Source of the DNA: Neoarius graeffei
Lineage: Eukaryota > Chordata > Actinopteri > Siluriformes > Ariidae
Reading direction: 5' to 3'
Assembly: GCF_027579695.1 (NCBI RefSeq)
Contig: NC_083577.1
Location: 69,573,616-69,637,615, forward strand
Length of the DNA: 64,000 nt
The number at the start of each line of letters is the position of its first letter. Within the stretch, counting starts at the first letter, position 1. Below the pieces are notes generated by a model. The model saw only the letters and a list, made by a program, of their open reading frames with translations, did no database searches and was not told the DNA's origin. The position numbers and the translations under genes are program-made. Below are positions 54,477 to 64,000 of this stretch, one piece after another.

Positions 54477-56135
54477 GAGATCTATCAGTCTGGAAAAGGT
54501 TATAAAGCCATTTCTAAAGCCTTGGGACTCCAACGAACCACAGTGAGAGCCATTATCCACAAATGGCGACAACATGGAACAGTGGTGAACCTTCCCAGGA
54601 GTGGCCGGCCGACCAAAATTACCCCAAAAGCGCAGCGACGACTCATCCAAGAGGTCACAAAAGACCCCACAACAACATCCAAAGAACTGCAGGCCTCACT
54701 TGCCTCAGTTAAGGTCAGTGTTCATGACTCCACCATAAGAAAGAGACTAGGCAAAAATGGCCTGCATGGCAGAGTTCCAAGACGAAAACCACTGCTGAGC
54801 AAAAAGAACATAAAGGTTTGTCTCAATTTTGCCAGAAAACATCTTGATGATCCCCAAGACTTTTAGGAAAATACTCTGTGGACTGACGAGACAAAAGTTG
54901 AACTTTTTGGAAGGTGTATGTCCCATTACATCTGGCGTAAAAGTAACACAGCATTTCAGAAAAGGAACATCATACCAACAGTAAACTAGATAGAACGCAA
55001 CGCCAACGGCGTCAATGGGGATGCTTCCGCCTGGTAGACTACACGCCTAATTAAGTTGTGATTTGGGGATGGACATTTGACCTCACAGTAATCTTGACCT
55101 GGTGAAATTACTTGTATCAGCCTTGGAGACATTGTGTTCACAAGGTTTTCGGACAGACATTTGACCTCACAGTGACCTTGACCTTAGCCCTTTTGATCTC
55201 AAAATCTACTCAGTTTATCTTTGTCCCCAAATGCACAAATGGTGAAAGTTTGGTGAAATTCCTTTCATTCGCCTTGGAGATAGTGTTCACAAGGTTTTTG
55301 AACAAACATTTGACCTCACAGTGATCTTGACCTTTGCCCTTTTGATCTCAAAATCTAATCAGTTTATCTGTGTCCCCAAATGCACAAATGGTGAAAGTTT
55401 GGTGAAATTCCTTTCATCTGCCTTGGAGAGATTGTGTTCACAAGGTTTGCGGACAGACATTTGACCTCACAGCGACCTTGACCTTAGACCTTTTGATCTC
55501 AAAATCTAATCAGTTCATGTTTGTCCCAAAGCACACAAATGGTGAAAGTTTGGTGAAATTCCTTTCATTAGCCTTTGAGATATCGCATTCACAAGGTTTC
55601 GGGATGCACACACGGACGGACAACCCGAAAACATAATGCCTCCTGCACCTTACGGTGGCGGAGGCATAAATATGGTGGTGGTAGTGTGATGGTCTGGGGA
55701 TGTTTTACTGCTTCAGGACCTGGAAGACTTGCTGTGGTAAATGGAACCATGAATTCCGCTGTCTACCAAAAACTCCTGAAGGAGAATGTCCGGCCATCTG
55801 TTCGTGACCTCAAGCTGAATCGCACTTGGGTTCTGCAGCAGGACAATGATCCAAAACACACCAGCAAGTCCATCTCTGAATGGATTAAGAAAAACAAAAT
55901 GAAGACTTTGGAGTGGCCTAGTCAAAGTCCTGACCTGAATCCAATTGAGATGCTGTGGCATGACCTTAAAAAGGCGGTTCGTGCTTGAAAACCCTCCAAT
56001 GTGGCTGAATTACAACAATTCTGCAAAGATGAGTGGGCCAAAATTCCTCCACAGCGCAGTAAAAGACTCATTGCCAGTTATCGCAAACGCTTGATTGCAG
56101 TTATTGCTGCTAAGGGTGGCCCAAGCAGTTATTAG
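54477..56135 (+). pseudogene. Transposase of the outer Tc1, split three ways
   Basis: The start MLRSKEIQEQMRNKVI is at 49724-49771. After the LINE it continues EIYQSGKGYKAISKALGLQR, VNLPRSGRPTKITPKAQRRL, HGRVPRRKPLLSKKN and [12 protein letters not shown] (first Asp). The tandem-repeat insertion at 54990 follows. It resumes YGGGSVMVWGCFTASGPGRL, VLQQDNDPKHTSKSI (second Asp) and [16 protein letters not shown] (Glu), ending at a TAG near 56135. At least two nonsense changes (54864, 55986) are also present. Confidence 0.88.
54990..55673. mobile_element. Tandem-repeat element inserted in transposase
   Basis: Non-coding. Units of about 155 bases with GACCTCACAGTGACCTTGAC, AAATGCACAAATGGTGAAAG and TGTTCACAAGGTTT recur about three times between 55070 and 55600. 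The right end has CACGGACGGACAACCCGAAA and a hairpin between GCCTCCTGCACC and GGTGGCGGAGGC. Confidence 0.75.
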
Positions 56136-56348
56136 GTTTAGGGGGCAATCACTTTTTCACACAGGGTCATGTAGGTTTGGATTTTTTCCCCTTAATAATA
56201 AAAACCTTCATTTAAAAACTGCATTTTGTGTTTACTTGTGTTATCTTTGTCTAATATTTAAATTTGTCTGATGATCTGAAACATTTAAGTGTGACAAACA
56301 TGCAAAGAAATCAGGAAGGGGGCAAACACTTTCACACCACTGTGTGTG

Positions 56349-56395
<47 letters not shown>

Positions 56396-56397
56396 CA

Positions 56398-56778
56398 GGG
56401 CGGCGCGGTGGTGTAGCGGTTAGCGCTGTCGCTTCACAGCAAGAAGGTCCGGGTTCGAGCCCCGTGGCCGGCGAGGGCCTTTCTGTGTGGAGTTTGCATG
56501 TTCTCCCTGTGTCCGCGTGGGTTTCCTCCGGGTGCTCCGGTTTCCCCCACAGTCCAAAGACATGCAGGTTAGGTTAACTGGTGACTCTAAATTGACCGTA
56601 GGTGTGAATGTGAGTGTGAATGGTTGTCTGTGTCTATGTGTCAGCCCTGTGATGACCTGGCGACTTGTCCAGGGTGTACCCCGCCTTTCACCCGTAGTCA
56701 GCTGGGATAGGCTCCAGCTTGCCTGTGACCCTGTAGAACAGGATAAAGCGGCTAGAGATAATGAGATGAGATGAGATA
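56398..56778 (+). mobile_element. tRNA-derived SINE, full length
   Basis: Complete copy after a TA repeat (56355-56390). B box GGTTCGAGCCCCG; tail GATGAGATGAGAT. Confidence 0.92.
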
Positions 56779-56937
56779 TTAAAAAACACTATCTCTGACT
56801 GTTAAAGTGCTGATGCCAGAGACATCAATGTTATAAATGTTAAATTTGCCTCACATAAGTTATTTAATTTCAAAATGGTCATTATACTGCATTTTAGTAT
56901 AAATACACAGGTGATTATAGAAAATCACGCATGCTGA

Positions 56938-57115
56938 TTGGTCGAGAAATTCAGACTGTTTCTCGATAACCACCTCGAGCGACTCGGCAAAACTGCGGCC
57001 AATCGCTTTGTCACCGTAAGTGAGGAAGAATTACAAATTATGAAAGAAAGTGCTGTTCCTAAAAGCACTAAAGATGCTATGAAGCTTGGTCTGAAACTAT
57101 TCAAAGGTAAGCTGG
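56938..57115 (+). pseudogene. DUF3504/Crypton-like N-terminal exon remnant
   Basis: The frame encodes NHLERLGKTAANRFVTVSEE, ELQIMKESAVPKSTKDAMKL and GLKLFKG, then GTAAGC, a possible splice donor. The EEEL-x2-M/L-x3-A-x-PKSTK pattern matches the start of DUF3504 proteins. Only the first part is present. Confidence 0.55.
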
Positions 57116-57131
57116 AATTGTGTTTTATTTT

Positions 57132-57512
57132 CATCTCATCTCATCTCATTATCTCTATCCGCTTTATCCTGTTCTACAGGGTCGCAGGCGAGCTGGAGCC
57201 TATCTCAGCTGACTACGGGCGAAAGGCGGGGTACACCCTGGACAAGTCGCCAGGTCATCACAGGGCTGACACATAGACACAGACAACCATTCACACTCAC
57301 ATTCACACCTACGGTCAATTTAGAGTCACCAGTTAACCTAACCTGCATGTCTTTGGACTGTGGGGGAAACCGGAGCACCCGGAGGAAACCCATGCGGACA
57401 CGGGGAGAACATGCAAACTCCGCACAGAAAGGCCCTCGTCGGCCACAGGGCTCGAACCCGGACCCTCTTGCTGTGAGGCGACAGCGCTAACCACTACACC
57501 ACCGTGCCGCCC
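57132..57512 (-). mobile_element. tRNA-derived SINE, full length
   Basis: A complete inverse copy flanked by GTGTTTTATTTT on both sides (57119 and 57514 onward). Confidence 0.93.
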
Positions 57513-58099
57513 TGTGTTTTATTTTATCTATTTCAAAACAAAGTATTTTATGTGAGTCGGCATAGATAAGTGACAAGTCTATGTGCATGCCGCTTTTGAA
57601 GACTGAAATAAATAATTTTTAAAAATACGATTTTATGGGTTTTTTATTTTTATTTTAAATAAATCACCTGTGTATTTATACTAAGACGATTACTCACCTC
57701 AGGCTCAGTGAATATCGGTGAATAATAACAGAGGCAAAGTCTTGGTTATTAACCACTGATATTCACTTTGCCTTCGGTCAATAATTGTTAATTAAACCTG
57801 TATTGCTTTATCATGGTTAAACTGTTGTTTTTAAGACACAATACTGTACATATCACTATAGACTAGACCTGCACTGTATGTAGTACAGCATCTGCAATCA
57901 ATAAATAAACGTTTCACTTGTTTAACACATTGCACCCACGGGACACTTTACCTGGTGTAAATTAAAGATCAATATTTGATCAATCTCCTTTTTGACTGAG
58001 TCCAGCACAGGTATACTATTATACTAAATCGTGCAACTATCACCATAAATGTGCTTCTTTAACATGATTCTATTGTATGATGATATTATTATTATTATT

Positions 58100-58459
58100 C
58101 CATCCATTATCTGTAGACGCTTATCCTGTTCTACAGAGTCGCAGGCAAGCTGGAGCCTATCCCAGCTGGCTACGGGTGAAAGGCGGGGTACACCCTGGAC
58201 AAGTCGCCAGGTCATCACAGAGCTGACACATAGATACAGACAACCATTCACACTCACATTCACACCTACAGTCAATTTAGAGCCACCAGTTAACCTAACC
58301 TGCATGTCTTTGGACTGTAGAGGAAACCGGAGCACCCGGAGGAAACCCAAGCAGACATGCAAACTCCACACAGAAAGGCCCTCGCCTACCGCTGGGCTCA
58401 AACCCAGGACCTTCGTGCTGTGAGGCGACGGTGCTAACCACTACACCACCATGCCGCCC
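58100..58459 (-). mobile_element. SINE, GGAT-tail subtype
   Basis: Inverse copy from CATCCATTATCTGTAGACGC to CATGCCGCCC, with a small deletion near 58353. Confidence 0.88.
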
Positions 58460-58606
58460 TTATTATCATTATTATTGATCCATGAATATTATTATTGCGC
58501 CTCCTTCTGGTTCCAGTTTGTAAAAGGTCTGCTATCATACAGGTCAGAAGGCTCGTCACTTCATCTGTTCGTTTGAAACAGCACACTATAAAATCAAGGT
58601 TCAAGG

Positions 58607-58868
58607 GGCAGACGTGCAACTTGTGAACAGACAAGGCAGGCAACTGCTTGGGGCGCCCCCCAAGAGTCGGGGCCCGAGGGCTTATTTATTTTGTTTTTTA
58701 TTGTTCTTTACCATTGTATTTTCACATTTGGAATTTAAAAAACTTTGGTTTCATACATTTTTCATTGGTGTCAGATTATTTATAACATATTGGTGATGAA
58801 CACTGGTCAGAAGGGCCCCCTGGAAATTTTTGCTTGGGGCCACAACAGACTCTAGAATCGCCTCTGTC
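58607..58868. repeat. Short dispersed repeat
   Basis: GGCAACTGCTTGGGGCGCCC at the left and TTGCTTGGGGCCACAACAGA at the right suggest a repeat, but I cannot assign it. Positions 58869-59109 show nothing recognisable. Confidence 0.35.
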
Positions 58869-59109
58869 AAGGGGTTCAAGGTAATTTTTATCCCACAGAC
58901 TGTTATGCAGTAGGGGTTCACATAGTGACAGTATGTACAACATTAACAATGACTCACTGAACTACTGCAGGAAAATGGAAATTAAGTACAAGGACAAATC
59001 TGCAAGAGTGCAACTGTGCCAGGGTTTAGTGCAAGGACAGTTTGATAGTTGCTGTTGGTTATAAATTTGCAATATACTGAATTTGAACAATCCTTTACAT
59101 GAAGACATA

Positions 59110-59637
59110 CACTACCGTTCAAAAGTTTGGGGTCACCCAGACAATTTTGTGTTTTCCATGAAAAGTCACACTTTTATTGACCACCATAAGTTGTAAAATG
59201 AATAGAAAATATAGTCAAGACATTTTTCTGGCCATTTTGAGCATTTAATCGACCCCACAAATGTGATGCTCCAGAAACTCAATCTGCTCAAAGGAAGGTC
59301 AGTTTTATAGCTTCTCTAAAGAGCTAAACTGTTTTCAGCTGTGCTAACATGATTGTACAAGGGTTTTCTAATCATCCATTAGCCTTCTGAGGCAATGAGC
59401 AAACACATTGTACCATTAGAACACTGGAGTGAGAGTTGCTGGAAATGGGCCTCTATACACCTATGGAGATATTGCACCAAAAACCAGACATTTGCAGCTA
59501 GAATAGTCATTTACCACATTAGCAATGGATAGAGTGGATTTCTGATTAGTTTAAAGTGATCTTTATTGAAAAGAACAGTGCTTTTCTTTCAAAAATAAGG
59601 ACATTTCAAAGTGACCCCAAACTTTTGAACGGTAGTG
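59110..59637. mobile_element. Tc1-type MITE, copy 3 (full)
   Basis: 528 bases with the CACTACCGTTCAAAAGTTTG termini, flanked by TA. It contains the segment deleted in copy 1. Confidence 0.9.
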
Positions 59638-60078
59638 TACTTTATTTATATATTCTTTAAACTCTATAAAGCTGAGCACTTTGTCAGTAGTTTCAAGGTG
59701 TCAGTGCACCTTAAAGCTACTGACCACTTGAAATGATGGCATGTGAGTGACAGGTGAAATGATCAGCCCCTTCCATGGTCCCCTCTTCACCCCTCCTCCT
59801 CCTCCTCCTCCGGCATGTTATACCGGCATGTCGGCGCCTGTGGGATGGAGTTACTCCTGCATTTACTCTCAGCCTGGATGCTGCTGCTCGGATCCATTTG
59901 GATGTCCCTTTTCATGAAGGAGAGTCACATCCTTCCCACTTGATTGCGCACTTATTTATGATGTTTCTTCTTCTTTTTTTGGTGATCAGAAACCAACTTT
60001 AAAGAGTTCATCCGCATTGTAATCGAAACCCCAGAGAGCCCAGAAAAGGTGATCCTTTTGCCTTGACCGGTGGAAAGC

Positions 60079-60544
60079 ATGAAGTTCCTGGAGGCTGCGC
60101 GCGTTTCGGTTCTGCTGCTGGTGCTGCTGGTGGGGGATCAGAGCAGAGCGCAGGGGAACGCGGCTCGGCTGGAGCGCTGGGTCAAGGCCGGACTGCAGTA
60201 CCTGAAGGTGCACCTGTGCCGCAGGGTGGCTTTACCGGAAAGCGAGTGCCGCAGGCTCGCTCATCTCCATCCCAGCGGAATAGCGGTGTATACTTCAGAG
60301 TCCGGCTCGGGGAAAGTGCTCGCCATCCTGCCCGATTCGCACCCCGCGTTAAAAGCGGGTGCGGGTGCGAGCGCAGGCGAGCGCGGGCTGGAACGTGAGC
60401 GCTTCCCCGACGTGAGCGCGCATGACGCCGTGCTCGTGCTGGACCCGAGTCCCGGAGAGAGTTTCGGCCACCCCGTGCTGCTCTTCTACGTGGACTTTAA
60501 CGTGGCCAAGAAAAGGTGTGCCCATAAGGACGGGGTTTATTTGG
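60079..60544 (+). CDS. First coding exon of an unrecognised secreted protein
   Basis: The ATG at 60079 opens about 155 codons, ending in GTTTATTTGG/GTGAGT, a clear donor at 60544. Residues 1-25 (MKFLEAARVSVLLLVLLVGD, then QSRAQG) form a signal peptide with a leucine/valine core, so the product should enter the secretory pathway. The mature part has three cysteines (in LCRRV, ECRRL and RCAHK), is basic at first, then reads GIAVYTSESGSGKVLAILPD and HPVLLFYVDFNVAKKRCAHK. The exon is GC- and CpG-rich, unlike its surroundings. I do not recognise the family. A CTC repeat (59788-59812) and no evident TATA box lie upstream. The intron begins with a SINE cluster. Confidence 0.75.
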
Positions 60545-60699
60545 GTGAGTGAGCTCTTTACTGTATTGGGGATACAGTTCAAGTTATTATTATTTTATTT
60601 TTTCTTTAAAGTTAGAAATTGAAACAATTTTAGAAATCGACGGAGATCAGAGCAGCTTCCTCTTAGGTGTAATCACTGATGATGATGATGATTATTATT

Positions 60700-61071
60700 G
60701 GGCGGCACGGTGGTGTAGTGGTTAGCGCTGTCGCCTCACAGCAAGAAGGTCCTGGGTTCGAGCCCCGTGGCCGGCGAGGGCCTTTCTGTGTGGAGTTTGC
60801 ATGTTCTCCCCGTGTCCGCGTGGGTTTCCTCCGGGTGCTCCGGTTTCCCCCACAGTCCAAAGACATGCAGGTTAGGTTAACTGGTGACTCTAAATTGACG
60901 GTAGGTGTGAATGTGAGTGTGAATGGTTGTGTGTCTATGTGTCAGCCCTGTGATGACCTGGCGACTTGTCCAGGGTGTACCCCGCCTTTCGCCCGTAGTC
61001 AGCTGGGATAGGCTCCAGCTTGCCTGCGACCCTGTAGAAGGATAAAGCGGTTAGAGATAATGAGATGAGAT
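60700..61071 (+). mobile_element. tRNA-derived SINE, full length
   Basis: GATGAGAT-tail subtype. Its right end falls inside another SINE (the TATCGCCTCATAGC sequence of the next copy). Confidence 0.9.
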
Positions 61072-61351
61072 TATCGCCTCATAGCAAGAAAGTCCTGGGT
61101 TCGAGCCATCTGGCGAGGGCCTTTCTGTGTGGAGTTTGCATGTTCTCCCTGTGTCTGCGTGGGTTTCCTCCACAGTCCAAATACATGCAGGTTAGGCTAA
61201 CTGGTGGCTCTAAATTGACCGTAGGTGTGAATGTGATGTACCCCAGGGTGTACCCCACCTCTCGCCCATAGTCAGTTGGGATAGGCTCCAGCTTGCCTGC
61301 GACCCTGTAGGACAGGATAAGCGGCGACAGATAATGGATGGATGGATGGAT
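61072..61351 (+). mobile_element. SINE, 5' truncated, GGAT tail
   Basis: It begins at the GCCTCATAGCAAG region, lacks part of the middle and ends in GGAT repeats. Confidence 0.82.
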
Positions 61352-61354
61352 AAT

Positions 61355-61648
61355 AGGGCAGTGGTTAGCACTGATACCTCACAGCAAGAAGGTCCTGGGT
61401 TCGAGCCTGGGGGCCTTTCTGTGTGGAGTTTGCATGTTCTCCATGTGTCTGTGTGGGTTTCCTCCGGGTGCTCCGGTTTCCCCCACAGTCCAAAGGCATG
61501 CAGGGTAGGTTCACTGGTGACTCTAACTTGACCGTAGGTGTGAATGTGATGTACCCCACCTCTCACCCATAGTCAGCTGGGATAGGCTCCAGCTCACCTG
61601 CGACCCTATAGGACAGGATAAGCGGCTACAGATAATGGATGGATGGAT
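61355..61648 (+). mobile_element. SINE, GGAT tail, internal deletion
   Basis: The head is reduced to AGGGCAGTGGTTAGCACTG and the region between GTGAATGTGA and GTACCCC is deleted. Confidence 0.82.
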
Positions 61649-61652
61649 AATA

Positions 61653-61994
61653 GGGCGGCATGGTGGTGTAGTGGTTAGCACTGACGCCTCAAAGCATGAA
61701 GGTCCTGGGTTCGAGGGCCTTTCTGTGTGGAGTTTGCATGTTCTCCCTGTGTCTGCATGGGTTTCCTCCACAGTCCAAAGACATGCAGGTTAGGCTAATT
61801 GGTGGCTCTAAATTGACCGTAGGTGTGAATGTGAGTGTGAATGGTTGTTTGTCTCTGTGTCAGCCCTGCGATGACCTGGTGACTTGTCCAGGGTGTACCC
61901 CTCCTCTCACCCATAGTCAGCTGGGATAGGGTCCAGCTTGCCTGCAACCCTGTAGGACAGGAGAAGCGGCTACAGATAATGGACAGATGGATGA
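61653..61994 (+). mobile_element. SINE, GGAT-type tail
   Basis: Head GGGCGGCATGGTGGTGTAGT; lacks the GAGCCCCGTGGCCGGC part after the B box; ends GGACAGATGGATG. Confidence 0.85.
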
Positions 61995-62142
61995 AGTTAG
62001 AAATTGAAACAATTTTAGAAATCGAGGAAGATTAGACCAGCTTCATCTCAGGTGTAATCACTATTATTATTAGGACTATAATAATCAAATCTTTTGGCTG
62101 GTGTTCTTTAACATCATCAATAATAATATTAATACTAATATT

Positions 62143-62503
62143 AGGGCAGCATGGTGGTGTAGTGGTTAGCACTGATGCCTCACAGCAAGAAGGTCCAGGG
62201 TTCGAGGGTCTTTCTGTGCGGCATTTGCATTTTCTCCCCGTGTCTGCGTGGGTTTCCTCCGGATGCTCCGGTTTCCCCCACAGTCCAAAGACATGCAGGT
62301 TAGGTTAACTGGTGACTCTAAATTGACCGTAGGTCTGAATGTGTGTGTGTGAATGGTTATTTGTCTATGTGTCAGCCCTGCGATAACCTGGCGACTTGTC
62401 CAGGGTGTACCCCGCCTCTAGCCCATAGTCAGCTGGGATAGGCTGCAGCTTGCCTGCGACCCTGTAGAACAGGATAAGTGGCTACAGATAATGGATGGAT
62501 GGA
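62143..62503 (+). mobile_element. SINE, GGAT tail
   Basis: Nearly complete, head AGGGCAGCATGGTGGTGTAG, tail ATGGATGGATGG. Confidence 0.87.
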
Positions 62504-63185
62504 ATAATAATAATAACAATAATATCGACAAGACCCAGGAGGATCCTTGTTGTAGAAGGTGTAGAAAGAATGACGAAACCGTGAAACATCTTCTCATGGC
62601 CTAAACTAGCTCAGCTGGAATATAAACGCCGCCATGACAATGTGGCTAAGGGTATCCATTGGGATCTCTGCAAGCATTTTGGAGTTGAGTGTGGTGATCA
62701 GTGATACGAACATAGCCCAGAGGCAGTTGTGGAAAACACAAATGCAAAGATACTCTAGGATGTCACCATCCAGACTGACAAGATGATGCCGGATATAGTT
62801 GTGGTAGATAAGACCAACACGACATGTCAACATCATTGACGTAGCATGCCCAGGGGACAGAAGAATCGCCCTCAAAGAAGAGGAAAAGGTCAACAAATAT
62901 CGTGACCTAGCATTGGAAATAAAAACCCTCTGGATGATGAAAAGAGTTGGCATCACCACAGTTATTATAGGAGTGCTGGGTAGCTAGACAGACAGGTTAG
63001 AGAGATATTTGGAAGATACCCATGTTGGACTTAAGGCAAATAGAATGCAGAAGACCGTACTGTTGGGCTCGGCAAGAATCTATAGAAGAGTACTAGAATG
63101 CTAAGGCAGCTTGTTGCTGCCAGCCCTAGTTTTTCCAGTATATTACTGAGAGTTTAAGCATAATAATAGTAGTAGTAGTATTGCA
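62504..63185 (+). mobile_element. LINE C-terminus with PD-(D/E)XK-like motif
   Basis: Decayed frames encode CRRCRKNDETVKHLLMA (Cys-Cys-His), LEYKRRHDNVAKGIHWDLCK, DKMMPDIVVVDK and, after a shift, IIDVACPGDRRIALKEEEKV and NKYRDLALEIKTLW. The PD ... D-V-A arrangement resembles the restriction-like endonuclease at the end of R2/R4/Dong-type LINEs. The 3' end is a TAG triplet run (63166-63180). Positions 63186-63339 are AT-rich and unassigned. Confidence 0.68.
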
Positions 63186-63339
63186 AATGCATTGCTATAG
63201 TCCATCATATACCTACTGTACATCTCTTCTGTTACCAGTGATACTGTTTGAATAAAGATGACTTTTTGATTTATTTATTCAATATTAAAATGTTTGTGCA
63301 AATAACAATAATATATGGATGCCACAAGAAAATACATAC

Positions 63340-64000
63340 ATGTTATTTACCAGCTGGGAGGTCTGTATGGTGAAATACCGTGACCGAGGTCTTGAAAGTA
63401 CTGAGTGAGGCCCTCTGGGCCGAGATCAGTATTCAAGGCCGAGGTCACGGTATTTCACCATACGGACCGACCTTAAGCTGGCAAATAATATATTTATTTT
63501 TTTCTTTACCAAATTCTAACAGAAAACGAGAGTGCCTGAAAGGGAAAACCGAGGCGAGATGCCATTTTGAATCCTCATTCATGGCTGTAATGCAAATTGC
63601 TTCCTCCTCAGTCTACAAGTGCACTTCCATGGCAGGAAAAAAAATTACATTTTGCCACCTATGTAGTCCCCTATTTATATAAAATTGAGTCATTCAGGAT
63701 TCAGCCAGGTTTTTGCTCGGCGTTAGCAAGTTAGAGGTTTTTAGCTTTCTCCTGAAATGTTTCGTTTCTTCTTCCTCAGGGTAGTAAAACTCGCTTTCGC
63801 TGTGAACACTGTCGTTATCGCTATCCATGATGTAAAATTAATGCTATTCTCCTGAGAAATGCTGGCAAAAATTTAAGATTTTTGATAATGTTATAAATAA
63901 ATCTTGTAAAAAAGATAAATGTTGGCAAAAAATGCTACATTTGTTGTTGTTGTGAACGAGCAAGTCGCCAGAGGTCCATAACTGGGGTCCATAACTCGCC
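63340..64000. mobile_element. Dispersed element, copy 2 (cut by window end)
   Basis: It matches 33384-34060 over its whole visible length, including GTTATTTACCAGCTGGGAGG and CTTCCATGGCAGGAAAAAAA. It has an extra inverted piece near 63425-63460 (GCCGAGATCAGTATTCAAGG). Confidence 0.8.

Larger units (their letters stand above)
49336..56342 (+). mobile_element. Tc1-like transposon, outermost of a 7-kb nest
   Basis: Inverted termini of about 200 bases (CAGTGGTGTGAAAAAGTGTT at the left, inverse at the right) lie at the two edges. Transposase pieces at 49724-49771, 54477-54990 and 55674-56135 are collinear. A LINE (49772-54467) and a tandem-repeat element (54990-55673) separate them. The flanking dinucleotide is TA on the left and TG on the right. 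Confidence 0.88.
56893..57690. mobile_element. Inverted-repeat element with coding remnant
   Basis: TTTAGTATAAATACACAGGT at the left and ACCTGTGTATTTATACTAAG at the right form inverted ends. A SINE splits it at 57132-57512. The interior holds a DUF3504-like frame. Positions 57691-58099 are unassigned but contain an inverted GTGAATATC pair near 57708-57770. Confidence 0.65.
60610..62062 (+). repeat. Local direct duplication around a SINE cluster
   Basis: A 68-base segment (GTTAGAAATTGAAACAATTT to GGTGTAATCACT) occurs at about 60610-60677 and 61994-62062 with several mismatches. Each copy is followed by a triplet-repeat stretch and a SINE. Confidence 0.8.

Noticed and set aside
59640-60078. 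Core promoter with TATA box upstream of the secreted-protein exon
   Set aside because: No convincing TATA motif at a suitable distance was seen. A CTC repeat and a possible acceptor (TTGGTGATCAG) leave the 5' structure open.
60079-60544. Naming the secreted protein
   Set aside because: Several secreted families were considered from memory, but none fitted the cysteine pattern, so no symbol is given.

Overview
The window is a stretch of vertebrate, almost certainly teleost fish, nuclear DNA. Evidence: split genes with GT-AG introns, a vertebrate tubulin-glutamylase gene, several Tc1-like transposons, PIF/Harbinger and hAT elements, non-LTR retrotransposons and about twenty copies of one tRNA-headed SINE. 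The sequence does not fix the species. An ostariophysan such as a catfish is plausible but unproven.

Genes. (1) Positions 2101-28736, minus strand, hold what looks like a complete coding region of TTLL4, a tubulin polyglutamylase. I reconstruct 17 coding exons that join in one frame (about 3150 nt, 1049 codons plus stop). A large N-terminal exon (27376-28799) is followed by small exons that carry the TTL catalytic domain. A possible non-coding first exon lies at about 36055-36300, 7.3 kb upstream. (2) Positions 60079-60544, plus strand, hold the first coding exon of an unrecognised secreted protein with a signal peptide; the rest lies beyond the window. No other host gene is visible.

Transposable elements. 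0-2.1 kb: a foldback-type element with a GATC-rich minisatellite, and a MITE. 3.6-6.7 kb: a tandem-repeat element and a Tc1-type element filled with SINEs, a LINE tail and another MITE. 8-11 kb: an old Tc1-like element split by a younger one. 11-13.4 kb: a LINE with a decayed reverse transcriptase, itself interrupted by the 3' end of another LINE. 14-19.5 kb: elements with perfect hairpins and a Crypton-like (DUF3504-type) coding remnant. 19.7-23.1 kb: a four-level nest that includes three PIF/Harbinger-type insertions. 23.8-27.3 kb: a Tc1 MITE, a hAT element with a BED finger, and tandem repeats interrupted by an element carrying a RecQ-helicase fragment. 29-30.3 kb: nested inverted-repeat elements. 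31.7-35.4 kb: an RNase H LINE cut by SINEs. 36.3-43.5 kb: five tandem units of about 1.5 kb separated by GATA microsatellites, each loaded differently (L2, a tRNA/5S SINE, another LINE). 44-46.5 kb: a LINE and SINE pieces. 47-56.3 kb: four Tc1 transposons, three of them in a 7-kb nest; one keeps an open 340-codon transposase but has an 18-bp micro-inversion in its DNA-binding region. 56.4-64 kb: SINEs, another DUF3504-type remnant, the secreted-protein exon, a SINE cluster inside a local duplication, and the end of a LINE with a PD-(D/E)XK-like tail.

The two host genes are unrelated neighbours. There are no operons, and the arrangement is best read as a record of successive insertions. Exon limits rest on splice consensus, reading-frame continuity and remembered family motifs, not on transcripts or alignments.
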